Shown: in pieces, positions 45,009 through 53,539 of the stretch
Layout of the letters: every line of letters starts with the position of its first letter
How positions within the stretch are numbered: position 1 is the stretch's first letter
From: Oceanobacillus polygoni
Lineage (GTDB): Bacteria > Bacillota > Bacilli > Bacillales > Amphibacillaceae
Reading direction: 5' to 3'
DNA length: 64,000 nt
Assembly: GCF_008304605.1 (NCBI RefSeq)
Contig: NZ_PIJY01000030.1
Span: 84,867 to 148,866 of the forward strand
The notes under the pieces: model-generated
The model's input: only the letters and a program-made list of their open reading frames with translations
Told to the model about the DNA's origin: nothing
The model's database searches: none
Program-made: the position numbers and the translations under genes

Positions 45009-46787
45009 TTAATCTTCTTTATTTAGGTGACTAATCACAATTTCTGCTATATTACTAGGAATCCCCAATTTTGTAATGTCTGTTATTTCCGCATTCCGAA
45101 TTTCATTTACCGTTTTGAAATGTGTTAACAATAACTTTCTCCGCTTCTCTCCAACTCCAGGTATTTTATCTAACTCCGATTGGAATAAATTTTTACCGCG
45201 AAGCTGACGATGAAATGTAATGGCAAAACGGTGTACTTCATCCTGGATACGCTGTACAAGATAAAATTCTTGAGATTGTCGTTCTAGTGGAACGACAATG
45301 GGAGGCAATCCATACAGTAACTCACTTGTTTTATGTTTATCATCTTTAGCAAGTCCTGCAAGCGGAATATCAAGACCAAGCTCATTTTCCAATACATCTA
45401 ATGCTGCTGACATTTGACCTTTTCCACCATCAACAATAACTAAATCAGGTAGTGGCAGATTTTCTTTCAATACTCTTGTATATCTTCTGCGAATTACTTC
45501 GCGCATGGTTTCATAATCGTCCGGTCCTTCTACATCTTTAATTTTATATTTACGATATGCTTTTTTATTCGGTTTGCCATCTTCAAAAACGATCATCGCT
45601 GATACCGGATCTGTCCCTTGAATATTGGAATTATCAAATGCCTCAATTCGACGAGGTGTTTCAATATGAAGTCTTTCTCCTAACTTCTCAACAGCTTGAA
45701 TCGTTCGTTCTTCATCTCGTTCAATTAATAGAAACTTTTCTTCTAAAGCAATTTCAGCATTTTTTGTAGCTAGCTCGACCAGTTCTTTTTTCCTTCCGCG
45801 CAATGGTGTATGCACATCGATTTCGAGTAGCTTTCTAAGCAACTCATCTTGCGTACCAATTGGGACGAGAATTTCTTTTGGTTTTAAGTGATTTTCATGT
45901 AAATAAAATCTTCCAATAAAGCTAATAAAAGCTTCTTCATGATCATCAAAAAACGGGAAAACTGTTACATCTCTTTCAATCAACTTCCCTTGTCTCACAA
46001 AGAAGACTTGAATACACATCCAACCTTTATCGTAACTATAGCCAAATATGTCTCGATCCACTCGATCATTCATCGTCATTTTCTGTTGTTCCATTACGAT
46101 TTCAATATGCTGAATTTGGTCACGCAATTCCTTCGCACGTTCAAATTGAAGCTGCTCACTCGCATCATACATTTTCGTAGTGATTCTCGACTTAATATCC
46201 TTAAATCCACCTTGTAGAAAGGAAGTAATTTCCTGAACAATGGATTGATATTCCTCTTTTGATGGGGGATTTTCACTGCATGCCTTGCATTGATGCATAT
46301 GATAATATAAGCAAGGGCGTCCTGCTGGATTATTACACTTCCTTAGTGGGTAAAGTCGATCAAGCAACTTCTTTGTTTCTCTCGCAGCCAAGACATTTGG
46401 ATACGGACCGAAATATTTTCCTTTATCCTTATTAACTTTGCGTGTAATGAGTAAACGCGGATGCCGTTCCGATGTAATTTTCAAATATGGATAAGACTTA
46501 TCATCCTTTAGCATTACATTGTATTTCGGGTCATATTTTTTAATTAAGTTCATTTCAAGTATAAGTGCTTCGATTTCAGAAGAAGTTACAAAGTATTCAA
46601 AGTCCACTATATCTTGTACAAGACGTTGCGTTTTCCGGTCATTCGCACCCCTAAAGTAAGAGCGAACTCGATTTTTCAACATTTTTGATTTACCGACATA
46701 TATAATGACTCCGTGCCTGTCCTTCATCAAATAACAGCCCGGCTGTGCTGGCAATATAGCCAGTTTGCTTTTTATCGTTTCATTCAT
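45009..46787 (-). CDS. uvrC: Excinuclease ABC subunit C UvrC
   Basis: The 592-residue nuclease has an N-terminal GIY-YIG domain ([20 protein letters not shown]), the Cys-rich segment [15 protein letters not shown], a UVR domain near residues 205-240, an RNase H-like second nuclease domain ([20 protein letters not shown], with the DGGKGQ motif before it) and C-terminal helix-hairpin-helix motifs ([16 protein letters not shown]). It cuts on both sides of DNA damage bound by UvrAB. Confidence 0.98.
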   Translation of the reverse strand: MNETIKSKLAILPAQPGCYLMKDRHGVIIYVGKSKMLKNRVRSYFRGANDRKTQRLVQDIVDFEYFVTSSEIEALILEMNLIKKYDPKYNVMLKDDKSYPYLKITSERHPRLLITRKVNKDKGKYFGPYPNVLAARETKKLLDRLYPLRKCNNPAGRPCLYYHMHQCKACSENPPSKEEYQSIVQEITSFLQGGFKDIKSRITTKMYDASEQLQFERAKELRDQIQHIEIVMEQQKMTMNDRVDRDIFGYSYDKGWMCIQVFFVRQGKLIERDVTVFPFFDDHEEAFISFIGRFYLHENHLKPKEILVPIGTQDELLRKLLEIDVHTPLRGRKKELVELATKNAEIALEEKFLLIERDEERTIQAVEKLGERLHIETPRRIEAFDNSNIQGTDPVSAMIVFEDGKPNKKAYRKYKIKDVEGPDDYETMREVIRRRYTRVLKENLPLPDLVIVDGGKGQMSAALDVLENELGLDIPLAGLAKDDKHKTSELLYGLPPIVVPLERQSQEFYLVQRIQDEVHRFAITFHRQLRGKNLFQSELDKIPGVGEKRRKLLLTHFKTVNEIRNAEITDITKLGIPSNIAEIVISHLNKED

Positions 46788-46825
46788 TCTGCATTCAAAT
46801 CCTTTAAGTAATCCCCTTTTTCTTT

Positions 46826-46862
46826 AGAAAATCCCTTGTCACATTCGTAACAAGGGATTTGT
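46826..46862 (-). terminator. Terminator after trxA
   Basis: On the minus strand AAATCCCTTGT pairs with ACAAGGGATTT, ending in TCTAAAG. The stem lies about 20 bases after the trxA stop and ahead of uvrC. Confidence 0.85.
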
Positions 46863-46883
46863 TCTACTTTTATTATACACGTT

Positions 46884-47198
46884 TTACGCGTGTTTGTTAA
46901 TTAAGTCTACTAAAGCTTCTTTCGGTTGGAAACCTACTACTTGGTCCACTACATTACCATCTTTGAATAATAGTAGTGTTGGAATACTCATTACACCGAA
47001 CTTACCAGCAGTTTCCTGATTTTCGTCCACATCTAACTTAACGATTTGAACTTTTTCTTCCATTTCTCCATCAATTTCTTCTAATACTGGAGCAATCATT
47101 TTACATGGTCCACACCATGGTGCCCAAAAATCAGCTAATACAAGTCCTTTAGAAGTTTCTTGTGCGAAGTTTTGATCTGATACATTTTTAATTGCCAT
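46884..47198 (-). CDS. trxA: Thioredoxin TrxA
   Basis: The 104-residue protein has the redox motif [10 protein letters not shown] with CGPC at 29-32, the cis-proline segment [14 protein letters not shown] and the usual thioredoxin length. It reduces disulfides in the cytoplasm. AGGAGGTATATA precedes its ATG. It is a single-gene unit between repeat-bearing DNA and uvrC. Confidence 0.98.
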   Translation of the reverse strand: MAIKNVSDQNFAQETSKGLVLADFWAPWCGPCKMIAPVLEEIDGEMEEKVQIVKLDVDENQETAGKFGVMSIPTLLLFKDGNVVDQVVGFQPKEALVDLINKHA

Positions 47199-47300
47199 TA
47201 TTATATACCTCCTAATAAAGTCAAGATTAAGTGAATCTTATTATGAGTATATCACCTGATGTATATACTTCCTAATAGTTTGCTTCAATTGATAAAAAAA

Positions 47301-47466
47301 GATGAGGCCAAGACATAAGTGTTTTTATCGTATAAAATCCGAACATGCTTGGCGAAAAGAACTTGCTCCGGAAATATCTCCGCTGGATACGCGGAGTATA
47401 TTTCCGGAGCTAAGTTTGTGCATCGTTCTTTTTTTAACGTTTAACACTTTCGTTATGTCCCAGCCC
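47301..47466. repeat. Imperfect palindromic repeat element downstream of etfA
   Basis: The outer arms GAGGCCAAGACATAAGTGTT and (on the other strand) GGGGCTGGGACATAACGAAA followed by GTGTTA are similar inverted copies. Inside lies a near-perfect hairpin at 47365-47410 (GCTCCGGAAATAT..CTCCGC with GCGGAG..ATATTTCCGGAGC, 7-base loop). I recall GGGACATAACGAAAGTG-like intergenic motifs as repeated in related genera, but cannot check. It may be a MITE/REP element and also end the etf transcript. Confidence 0.7.
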
Positions 47467-47473
47467 CAAAGGG

Positions 47474-48445
47474 TTATTTTACTTTTTTAATTTCCTCAAT
47501 CAATAGTGGAATTACTTCAAATAAATCACCAACGATTCCATAATCAGCAATATTGAAGATATTTGCTTCGGGATCTTTATTGATTGCAACAATTACCTTA
47601 GAGTTAGACATCCCAGCCAAATGCTGGATAGCACCTGAGATTCCAACCGCAATGTAGAGATCCGGTGTTACAACTTTTCCAGTCTGCCCAATTTGTAAAG
47701 CGTAATCACAATACTCTGCGTCACAAGCCCCGCGTGAAGCACCAACTGCTCCACCTAAAACCTCTGCAAGCTCATATAATGGCTTAAATCCATCTTCGCT
47801 TTTAACACCACGACCACCTGCAATAATTACATTTGCTTCTGATAAGTCGACTCCTTTAGCAGCTTTACGAACAACATCTTTTACGATTGTTCGGATATCT
47901 GTTACATCCACACTTTTCGTGCTAATATCTCCAGAGCGCGATTCGTCTTTTTCTAGTGCCGCGATATTATTCGGTCGAATTGTCACAAAGGTAATTCCAT
48001 TAGTAATAATCTTCTTTTCAAAAGCTTTACCTGAATAAATTGGACGAATAAATACGGACTGATCTCCGTCCTTCTCAATTGCAACAGCATCTGAAATGAG
48101 CCCGGTCTCTAATTTACTCGCTAACTTCGGAGATAAGTCTTTCCCAATAGAAGTATGACCCATAACGATACCGGATGGATTTTCATCATTAACAATGGCC
48201 ATTATCGCTTGCCCATAGCCTTCTGATGTATACGTTTTCAACTTTTCATGCGAAACACTGATTACACGATCTGCACCATAATAAATTAGTTCCTTTGCCG
48301 AGTCTTCCAAACTGCCATCACCAACAACTACACCAACGATTTCAGCATCAGAATTAATTTCTTTTGCTGCTGCGATTGCTTCAAATGATACATGACGTAA
48401 TTCCCCGTCTCTCGCTTCACTAACTACTATATATTTATCACTCAT
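47474..48445 (-). CDS. etfA: Electron transfer flavoprotein alpha subunit EtfA
   Basis: I set the start at ATG 48445 after AAAGGAGTAATGAC, giving 323 residues. The C-terminal FAD-binding domain shows VIAGGRGVKSEDGF, GGAVGASRGACDAEY and LYIAVGISGAIQHLAGM. With EtfB it carries electrons from acyl-CoA dehydrogenases to the quinone pool. It is last in the fadR-fadB-etfB-etfA unit, but 234 bases with an inserted repeat separate it from etfB. Confidence 0.97.
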   Translation of the reverse strand: MSDKYIVVSEARDGELRHVSFEAIAAAKEINSDAEIVGVVVGDGSLEDSAKELIYYGADRVISVSHEKLKTYTSEGYGQAIMAIVNDENPSGIVMGHTSIGKDLSPKLASKLETGLISDAVAIEKDGDQSVFIRPIYSGKAFEKKIITNGITFVTIRPNNIAALEKDESRSGDISTKSVDVTDIRTIVKDVVRKAAKGVDLSEANVIIAGGRGVKSEDGFKPLYELAEVLGGAVGASRGACDAEYCDYALQIGQTGKVVTPDLYIAVGISGAIQHLAGMSNSKVIVAINKDPEANIFNIADYGIVGDLFEVIPLLIEEIKKVK

Positions 48446-48475
48446 GTCATTACTCCTTTCATCCTTAAAGAGGTT

Positions 48476-48665
48476 GTTCAAAAAGTCCAGTAAAAATGAC
48501 ACATCGTACAAGGGGCCTTCGACTAACTACCGACACGTCCTGTGTCGAACGTCGAAGTCAGTACATCCTGTATAAGCCCCTTCCTCACGTATTAATTACA
48601 TACGTTCCGCTACGAGGAGCTTCACCGCCTCGAACTTCGCGATCCTTGTTATCTTCTTTTTGAAC
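48476..48665. repeat. MITE-like repeat element between etfB and etfA
   Basis: The 190-base segment has perfect 10-base terminal inverted repeats GTTCAAAAAG (48476-48485) and CTTTTTGAAC (48656-48665). Inside are nested hairpins: GTACAAGGGGC against GTATAAGCCCCTT, and CTTCGAC..GACACGTCCTGTGTC..GTCGAAG. It has no ORF and a higher GC content than its surroundings. The layout is that of a non-autonomous mobile or structured repeat element lying inside an operon. Confidence 0.75.
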
Positions 48666-48679
48666 TCGTTTTTATGGCT

Positions 48680-49453
48680 TTACAATACTTTCTTTTCATT
48701 TTTAAGTAGCGATACTAACTCATTAACCTGATCCGATATTTCGCCTTCTAGCACTCTTCCAGCTTCCTTTTCAGGCGGTAAATAAATGTCGATTGTTTTC
48801 GTTTTTGCTTCCACATCATCTTCATCTAAGTCTAAATCGTCAATTTCAAGTTCTTCCAATGGCTTTTTCTTTGCTTTCATAATCCCTGGAAGCGATGGAT
48901 AACGTGGTTCGTTTAAGCCTTGTTGACAAGTTACTAATAAAGGCAAGCTTGTTTCAAGGATTTCTACATCACCCTCAACGTCCTTTTCAATCGTAACGGT
49001 CTTATCCTGAATTTCCAGGTTCGTAATGGTTGTAACATATGGGAATCCAAGTAATTCAGCTAATCGTGGTCCCACCTGCCCGCTAGCTTCATCAATTGCC
49101 ACGTTTCCAGCTAGAATTAGGTCGACTTCTTTATCTTCAAAGAAAGCTTCTAAAATTTTTACGGTTGTAAAAGAGTCACCTTCTTCTAAGTCTTCTTCTG
49201 TATTAATTAACACTGCTTTATCTGCTCCCATTGCTAAGGCTGTACGCAACTGTTTTTCAGAGTCCTCGTCCCCAACTGTGACTACGGTTACTTCACCACC
49301 ATGCGCATCACGCTGTGTAATTGCTTCTTCAACCGCATACTCATCATATGGGTTAATGATGAACTCAGCACCATCATCCTCAATAGCACCACCAGATACA
49401 GTAATTTTTTCTTCTGTATCAAATGTCTTCTTTAAAAGCACATAAATATTCAT
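48680..49453 (-). CDS. etfB: Electron transfer flavoprotein beta subunit EtfB
   Basis: The 257-residue protein has the ETF beta signature near residues 115-150 (DLILAGNVAIDEASGQVGPRL) and the AMP-binding region INPYDEYAVEEAITQRD. It is strongly acidic. It pairs with EtfA. It follows the enoyl-CoA hydratase gene by 27 bases, so it is expressed with the fatty-acid degradation genes. Confidence 0.97.
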   Translation of the reverse strand: MNIYVLLKKTFDTEEKITVSGGAIEDDGAEFIINPYDEYAVEEAITQRDAHGGEVTVVTVGDEDSEKQLRTALAMGADKAVLINTEEDLEEGDSFTTVKILEAFFEDKEVDLILAGNVAIDEASGQVGPRLAELLGFPYVTTITNLEIQDKTVTIEKDVEGDVEILETSLPLLVTCQQGLNEPRYPSLPGIMKAKKKPLEELEIDDLDLDEDDVEAKTKTIDIYLPPEKEAGRVLEGEISDQVNELVSLLKNEKKVL

Positions 49454-49480
49454 CTAGTATCCTCCTAATCAATTAAACTA

Positions 49481-50263
49481 TTATTTATCTAGAAAATTAG
49501 CTTGACGCTTTTCTAAAAAGGCTTGGATTCCTTCTCCTGCATCCTCATTTCCAAACACTTGTGAAAAAGCCTTCGCTTCTTCTTCTTCTCCTTTGGAAAA
49601 TGCTTCTGTTTTTGATACAGAAACAAGATGCATAATATGCTGAATAGCAGGCTTACTTTTAGCTGCTATCTTCTCTGCTAGTTTCGTAGCTTCGTTCAAA
49701 AGATTTTCTTCAGCGACTACATGGTTTGCAAGTCCCCATTCAACTGCCTGCTTTCCATTTATTGGTTCACCAGTAAGTATCATTTCATATGCTTTTGCAG
49801 CACCAACATATCTAGGCAAGCGCTGCGTTCCTGCAAACCCAGGTATAATTCCAAGATTCACCTCTGGTAAGCCAAGTTTTGTCTTCTCTGTTACGAGGCG
49901 GATATGACAAGCCATCGCTAGTTCCAATCCTCCACCTAATGCTGCACCATGAATTGCCGCAATAATCGGTATAGGAAACTGCTCCATTCGACTAAAAACA
50001 CGCTGACCGTTTGTCGCAAGTGATGTATAATCGGATGCATTCTGTAATTCGGTAAATTCTTTGATATCCGCTCCTGCAGAGAAAAATCTCCCCTCCCCTT
50101 TTAACACAACAGCTTTTACACTATTTTCTTGTTCAATTCGGTCAAGCTGTTCACTTAGATCTTTTAGAAGTCCGCGTGATAATGCATTTGCAGGTGGACT
50201 TTTAATCGTTAAGTGTGCTACATTTCCTTCAACTTCATACGTGATCATTGTCAATTTATTCAT
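49481..50263 (-). CDS. fadB: Enoyl-CoA hydratase FadB (YsiB type)
   Basis: The 260-residue crotonase-fold protein has the oxyanion-hole segments AVVLKGEGRFFSAGADIKEF and AIHGAALGGGLELAMACHIR, and the catalytic Glu region LPEVNLGIIPGFAGTQRLPR. It hydrates 2-enoyl-CoA in beta-oxidation. The AAGGAGG site stands only two bases before ATG 50263; a TTG or ATG up to five codons later could be the real start. It lies in the FadR operon. Confidence 0.94.
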   Translation of the reverse strand: MNKLTMITYEVEGNVAHLTIKSPPANALSRGLLKDLSEQLDRIEQENSVKAVVLKGEGRFFSAGADIKEFTELQNASDYTSLATNGQRVFSRMEQFPIPIIAAIHGAALGGGLELAMACHIRLVTEKTKLGLPEVNLGIIPGFAGTQRLPRYVGAAKAYEMILTGEPINGKQAVEWGLANHVVAEENLLNEATKLAEKIAAKSKPAIQHIMHLVSVSKTEAFSKGEEEEAKAFSQVFGNEDAGEGIQAFLEKRQANFLDK

Positions 50264-50303
50264 ATCCTCCTTCTATATACATGAGAAATAATTTGTTTCG
50301 TTT

Positions 50304-50888
50304 TCAACCTCGAGAAAGCCCTTTCATTAATAAATCATGAACGGCTGGTACTTGACTCTTAAGATCATACTTCTGCTCATTCATAACCCAATTTGTTACG
50401 ATTTCATCTAAGGTACCAAATATCATTTGCCGTACTAATGGAATCGTTATATCATCCCGGAACAACCGTTGCTCAATTCCTTCTTTAAGGATATTGTCTA
50501 AGACAGTTAAATATCGTTTTAAAACGTTATTGATTTGAATCCGGAGGTCATAATTGGATTGCCTTAATTCTAGCTGGGTAACAATCGCTAAATGATAATC
50601 AGCAGAAAGCTGTTCAAAATGCATCTGGATCAATGTAAATAATTTCTCATTTGCATTCTGCTTTAGATTGGTTGATTCTTCGATCCGCTTAATAAATTCC
50701 CCCATCTTCTCTTCAAAAACAGATACAAGTACATCTTCTTTATTTTTAAAATAAAGATAGATCGTACCATCTGCAACACCAGCTGCTTTAGCAATTTTAG
50801 ATACTTGGGATCCATGATAGCCATTTTCTGCGATAACTTTTACCGCTGCTTCTATTATTTGGTTATATTTCGGTTTATTATTTTTCAT
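50304..50888 (-). CDS. fadR: FadR (YsiA), TetR-family repressor of fatty-acid degradation
   Basis: The 194-residue protein has an N-terminal TetR helix-turn-helix (IIEAAVKVIAENGYHGSQVS, then AAGVADGTIYLYFKNKEDVL) and a helical ligand domain. FadR of B. subtilis is known to release DNA on binding long-chain acyl-CoA. It is the first gene of fadR-fadB-etfB-etfA, and its own promoter carries a FadR box, so it is autoregulated. Confidence 0.96.
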   Translation of the reverse strand: MKNNKPKYNQIIEAAVKVIAENGYHGSQVSKIAKAAGVADGTIYLYFKNKEDVLVSVFEEKMGEFIKRIEESTNLKQNANEKLFTLIQMHFEQLSADYHLAIVTQLELRQSNYDLRIQINNVLKRYLTVLDNILKEGIEQRLFRDDITIPLVRQMIFGTLDEIVTNWVMNEQKYDLKSQVPAVHDLLMKGLSRG

Positions 50889-50923
50889 GCGTCTTCTCCT
50901 AAGATGTGTTTAACCCCACAAAC

Positions 50924-50941
50924 TGAGTGAATAGTCATTCA
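50924..50941. promoter_or_regulatory. FadR operator
   Basis: TGAGTGAATAGTCATTCA matches the FadR palindrome TGAATGANTANTCATTCA with one mismatch. It overlaps the expected transcription start of the fadR promoter, a fit to simple repression. Confidence 0.9.
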
Positions 50942-50948
50942 TAATTTT

Positions 50949-50977
50949 ATTGTAACTCCTACAGATTATTCTGTCAA
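50949..50977 (-). promoter_or_regulatory. fadR: Sigma-A promoter of the fadR operon
   Basis: On the minus strand TTGACA (50972-50977) and TACAAT (50949-50954) are 17 bases apart, and the FadR operator starts seven bases downstream. Confidence 0.92.
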
Positions 50978-51022
50978 TAACAACCTTGTCCATTATCAAC
51001 TAAAGAAAAAAGAGCACGAGGC

Positions 51023-52726
51023 TCAAATCGTTGTTACGGATTCTTGCGTCTGTTTGTCTACCTCTTCGTCAATTAACTTCCTACGTAAGATTTTACCGAC
51101 TGCAGTTTTAGGAAGCTCTTTGCGAAATTCGTATATTCGGGGAACTTTGTATGCTGCGAGATGTTTTCTGCAATATTCATTTAACGCTTCCTCAGTGAGA
51201 CTGTAACCTTCTTTCAGCACGATATACGCTTTAACTGTCTCTCCGCGATAAGCATCTGGAATACCTGCTACAACTGCTTCTTGAATACCTTCATGCTCGT
51301 AAAGTACCTCTTCGACTTCACGTGGATAAATATTATATCCTCCCGCAATAATCATATCCTTTTTACGATCAACAATATAAAAGTATCCTTCTTCATTCAT
51401 ATAACCTAAATCTCCCGTAAATAACCATCCGTCTTTTAATACATTATCCGTCTCTTCTTGGTTATTCCAATAGCCTTTCATGATTTGTGGACCTTTTACA
51501 GCAATCTCCCCAACTTCCCCAACTTCAGCTTCTTCTTCGATTGCGTCCATTTTGAATATTTTACAATCTGTGTCAGGCCACGGTACGCCAATGCTACCAT
51601 TAACACGATTTTCCCAGACAAAATTCGCGTGCGTTACTGGTGACGATTCAGTTAATCCGTAACCTTCAACTAGCTTTCCTCCAGTTACCTTTTCAAACTG
51701 CTCCTGTATCTCAATTGGTAATGGAGCTGATCCACTAATGCAGGCTTTAATCGATGAAAGATCGTATTTATTCAATTCTGGATGGTTCAATAAAGCAACA
51801 TAAATGGTCGGGGCACCAGGAAATAAGGTCGGCTTCTGTTTATCAATTGCCTTAAGTACATCAAGCGCATTGAACTTTGGCATGAGAATCATTTTTGAAC
51901 CTTGCTTAATAGATAAATTCATGACAGTCGTCATCCCATATACATGGAAGAACGGGAGTACGCCCATCACGATTTCACTGCCGTTTTCCGTTTTATACAA
52001 CCAGCTCTCACACATTTCAACATTCGATGTAAGGTTATAATGCGTAAGCATAACCCCTTTCGGATGACCAGTTGTACCACCTGTATATTGCAATAATGCT
52101 AGGTCCTCAACTGGGTCTATCTCTGGCTCCAGATAGTCTGAAGGTGCCTTTTCCATAATTAACTGCCATACATGGGTGTCCGCACTTTGTTCTACTTTTA
52201 CGACCATATTATACTCTCGCTTCTGGATAAACGGATAAATTAGGTTCTTCGGAAATGGCAAGTAGTCTTTTATTCCTGTAACAATCGTATGCTTTAATTC
52301 CGTATTTCCTTTTACTTTTGTTACCCGTGGAAGTAGAATATCCAAACAAATAATCACCGAAGTACCAGAATCATTTAGCTGATATTCCAATTCGCGTTCT
52401 GTGTACAGTGGGTTTGTCTGAACAACAATTCCTCCGGCCATAAGAATTCCATAATAGCTAATCACTGCCTGCGGACAGTTCGGCAGCATAATGGCTACTT
52501 TATCCCCCTTTCTCACTCCGAGGGACTGTAAATAGTTCGCCATTTGTTTGGATTTTACAAACAATTCGTTATAGGAAAGCTCCTTCCTCATAAAATAAAG
52601 CGCTTTCTTTTCTTTGTACGCTTTAGCACTTTCTTCCAGGTAAACATGCAGGGCTTTTTTCTCATACTCCATTGACGTAGGTATTTCAGACGGGTAATGT
52701 TCATGCCATTTTCGGTTAAATTTCAT
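51023..52726 (-). CDS. lcfA: Long-chain fatty acid-CoA ligase LcfA
   Basis: The 567-residue AMP-forming ligase has the P-loop LLQYTGGTTGHPKGVMLTH, the adenylate motifs VEGYGLTESSP and GWLFTGDLGYMNEEGYF, the hinge DRKKDMIIAGGYNIYPRE and the C-terminal catalytic lysine region LPKTAVGKILRRKL. It activates long-chain fatty acids to acyl-CoA, the FadR ligand. It lies directly upstream of fadR on the same strand; I see no FadR box at its own promoter. Confidence 0.97.
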   Translation of the reverse strand: MKFNRKWHEHYPSEIPTSMEYEKKALHVYLEESAKAYKEKKALYFMRKELSYNELFVKSKQMANYLQSLGVRKGDKVAIMLPNCPQAVISYYGILMAGGIVVQTNPLYTERELEYQLNDSGTSVIICLDILLPRVTKVKGNTELKHTIVTGIKDYLPFPKNLIYPFIQKREYNMVVKVEQSADTHVWQLIMEKAPSDYLEPEIDPVEDLALLQYTGGTTGHPKGVMLTHYNLTSNVEMCESWLYKTENGSEIVMGVLPFFHVYGMTTVMNLSIKQGSKMILMPKFNALDVLKAIDKQKPTLFPGAPTIYVALLNHPELNKYDLSSIKACISGSAPLPIEIQEQFEKVTGGKLVEGYGLTESSPVTHANFVWENRVNGSIGVPWPDTDCKIFKMDAIEEEAEVGEVGEIAVKGPQIMKGYWNNQEETDNVLKDGWLFTGDLGYMNEEGYFYIVDRKKDMIIAGGYNIYPREVEEVLYEHEGIQEAVVAGIPDAYRGETVKAYIVLKEGYSLTEEALNEYCRKHLAAYKVPRIYEFRKELPKTAVGKILRRKLIDEEVDKQTQESVTTI

Positions 52727-52757
52727 TTTTCACTCCCCTTTATACTATACTATAACT

Positions 52758-52786
52758 ATTATACCGATTAATTTCTATTTTTTGAA
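52758..52786 (-). promoter_or_regulatory. lcfA: Sigma-A-type promoter of lcfA
   Basis: On the minus strand TTCAAA (52781-52786) and TATAAT (52758-52763) are 17 bases apart. A GGGGAG ribosome binding site precedes the ATG. Confidence 0.6.
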
Positions 52787-52868
52787 ATCTTTTTAATTAA
52801 TTTTTGATTTTTTATTATGTATCAAAATAAAAGAGGAGTGAGTGAGAAGCGTGCCATTGAACAACCGC

Positions 52869-52949
52869 TTAAATCAAGTAAAAAATACCTACCACTACAA
52901 AAATAACTGCTACAACAAATAATATTTTTGCTAATCGATCTAGTACCAC
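52869..52949 (-). CDS. Small membrane peptide (26 aa)
   Basis: A GTG at 52949 follows AGAGGGGAGACCAACA. The product reads MVLDRLAKILFVVAVIFVVV and ends GIFYLI: a single membrane helix with a short charged start. It follows yshE by 19 bases on the same strand, so it may be co-transcribed. I recognise no family; the good ribosome binding site and clean helix make it plausible. Confidence 0.5.
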   Translation of the reverse strand: MVLDRLAKILFVVAVIFVVVGIFYLI

Positions 52950-52967
52950 TGTTGGTCTCCCCTCTCT

Positions 52968-53375
52968 TTATCCAATACTTGCTCCGATAACAAATGCTAG
53001 TCCGACAGATATAATCATCGAAATGAAGCCAACAGCCTTATTTCCATTTCCGATTTCTTCATCAACTTTCATAATTGGTGTAAGAAATTCGAACATGAGG
53101 TAACCCATTAATAATAAAACAAACCCAAGTACTCCCCATCCAACAGACTGCAATAAAGAATCATTATGTTCAATCGAATAACGGAAAATCGTTGCGATTC
53201 CAAATAACTTTCCTCCCGTTGCCATCGCAACAGCAAGATTACCTTTTTTTATCTCTTCCCAATTTTTATAGGATGTTACCAGTTCAAATACTGCTAAAAA
53301 CACAAGTGTACATAAAACAAATACACTGTAGCGAGCTGCTGTAACTACGATGACATGTTCCCAAAATCCTTCCAT
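52968..53375 (-). CDS. yshE: YshE, DUF350 membrane protein
   Basis: The 135-residue protein has four membrane helices in two similar halves, as in the DUF350/UPF0719 family (VFLAVFELVTSYKNWEEIKK, then AMATGGKLFGIATIFRYSI with the conserved Gly region). Function is unknown. Its place between mutS2 and lcfA matches YshE of B. subtilis. Confidence 0.92.
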   Translation of the reverse strand: MEGFWEHVIVVTAARYSVFVLCTLVFLAVFELVTSYKNWEEIKKGNLAVAMATGGKLFGIATIFRYSIEHNDSLLQSVGWGVLGFVLLLMGYLMFEFLTPIMKVDEEIGNGNKAVGFISMIISVGLAFVIGASIG

Positions 53376-53539
53376 AACAGTCGACCTCTCCTATTTCATT
53401 TGTATATTCGTCCTCTTTGAAAATTTCTTTAATTCTACTGATACAGTTAAGAAAGCTGTATACTTCCCTAACTGTAAAAGGAGAATATGAATAGATTGCA
53501 TCAAAATCCGGTTATTGCTAGGTGATTTTTGCAAGCCCA

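Noticed and set aside
53440-53480. Inverted repeat ACAGTTA/TAACTGT as terminator after yshE or before it
   Set aside because: The stem is short with mismatches and lacks a T-run; it lies in the gap between mutS2 and yshE and cannot be assigned.
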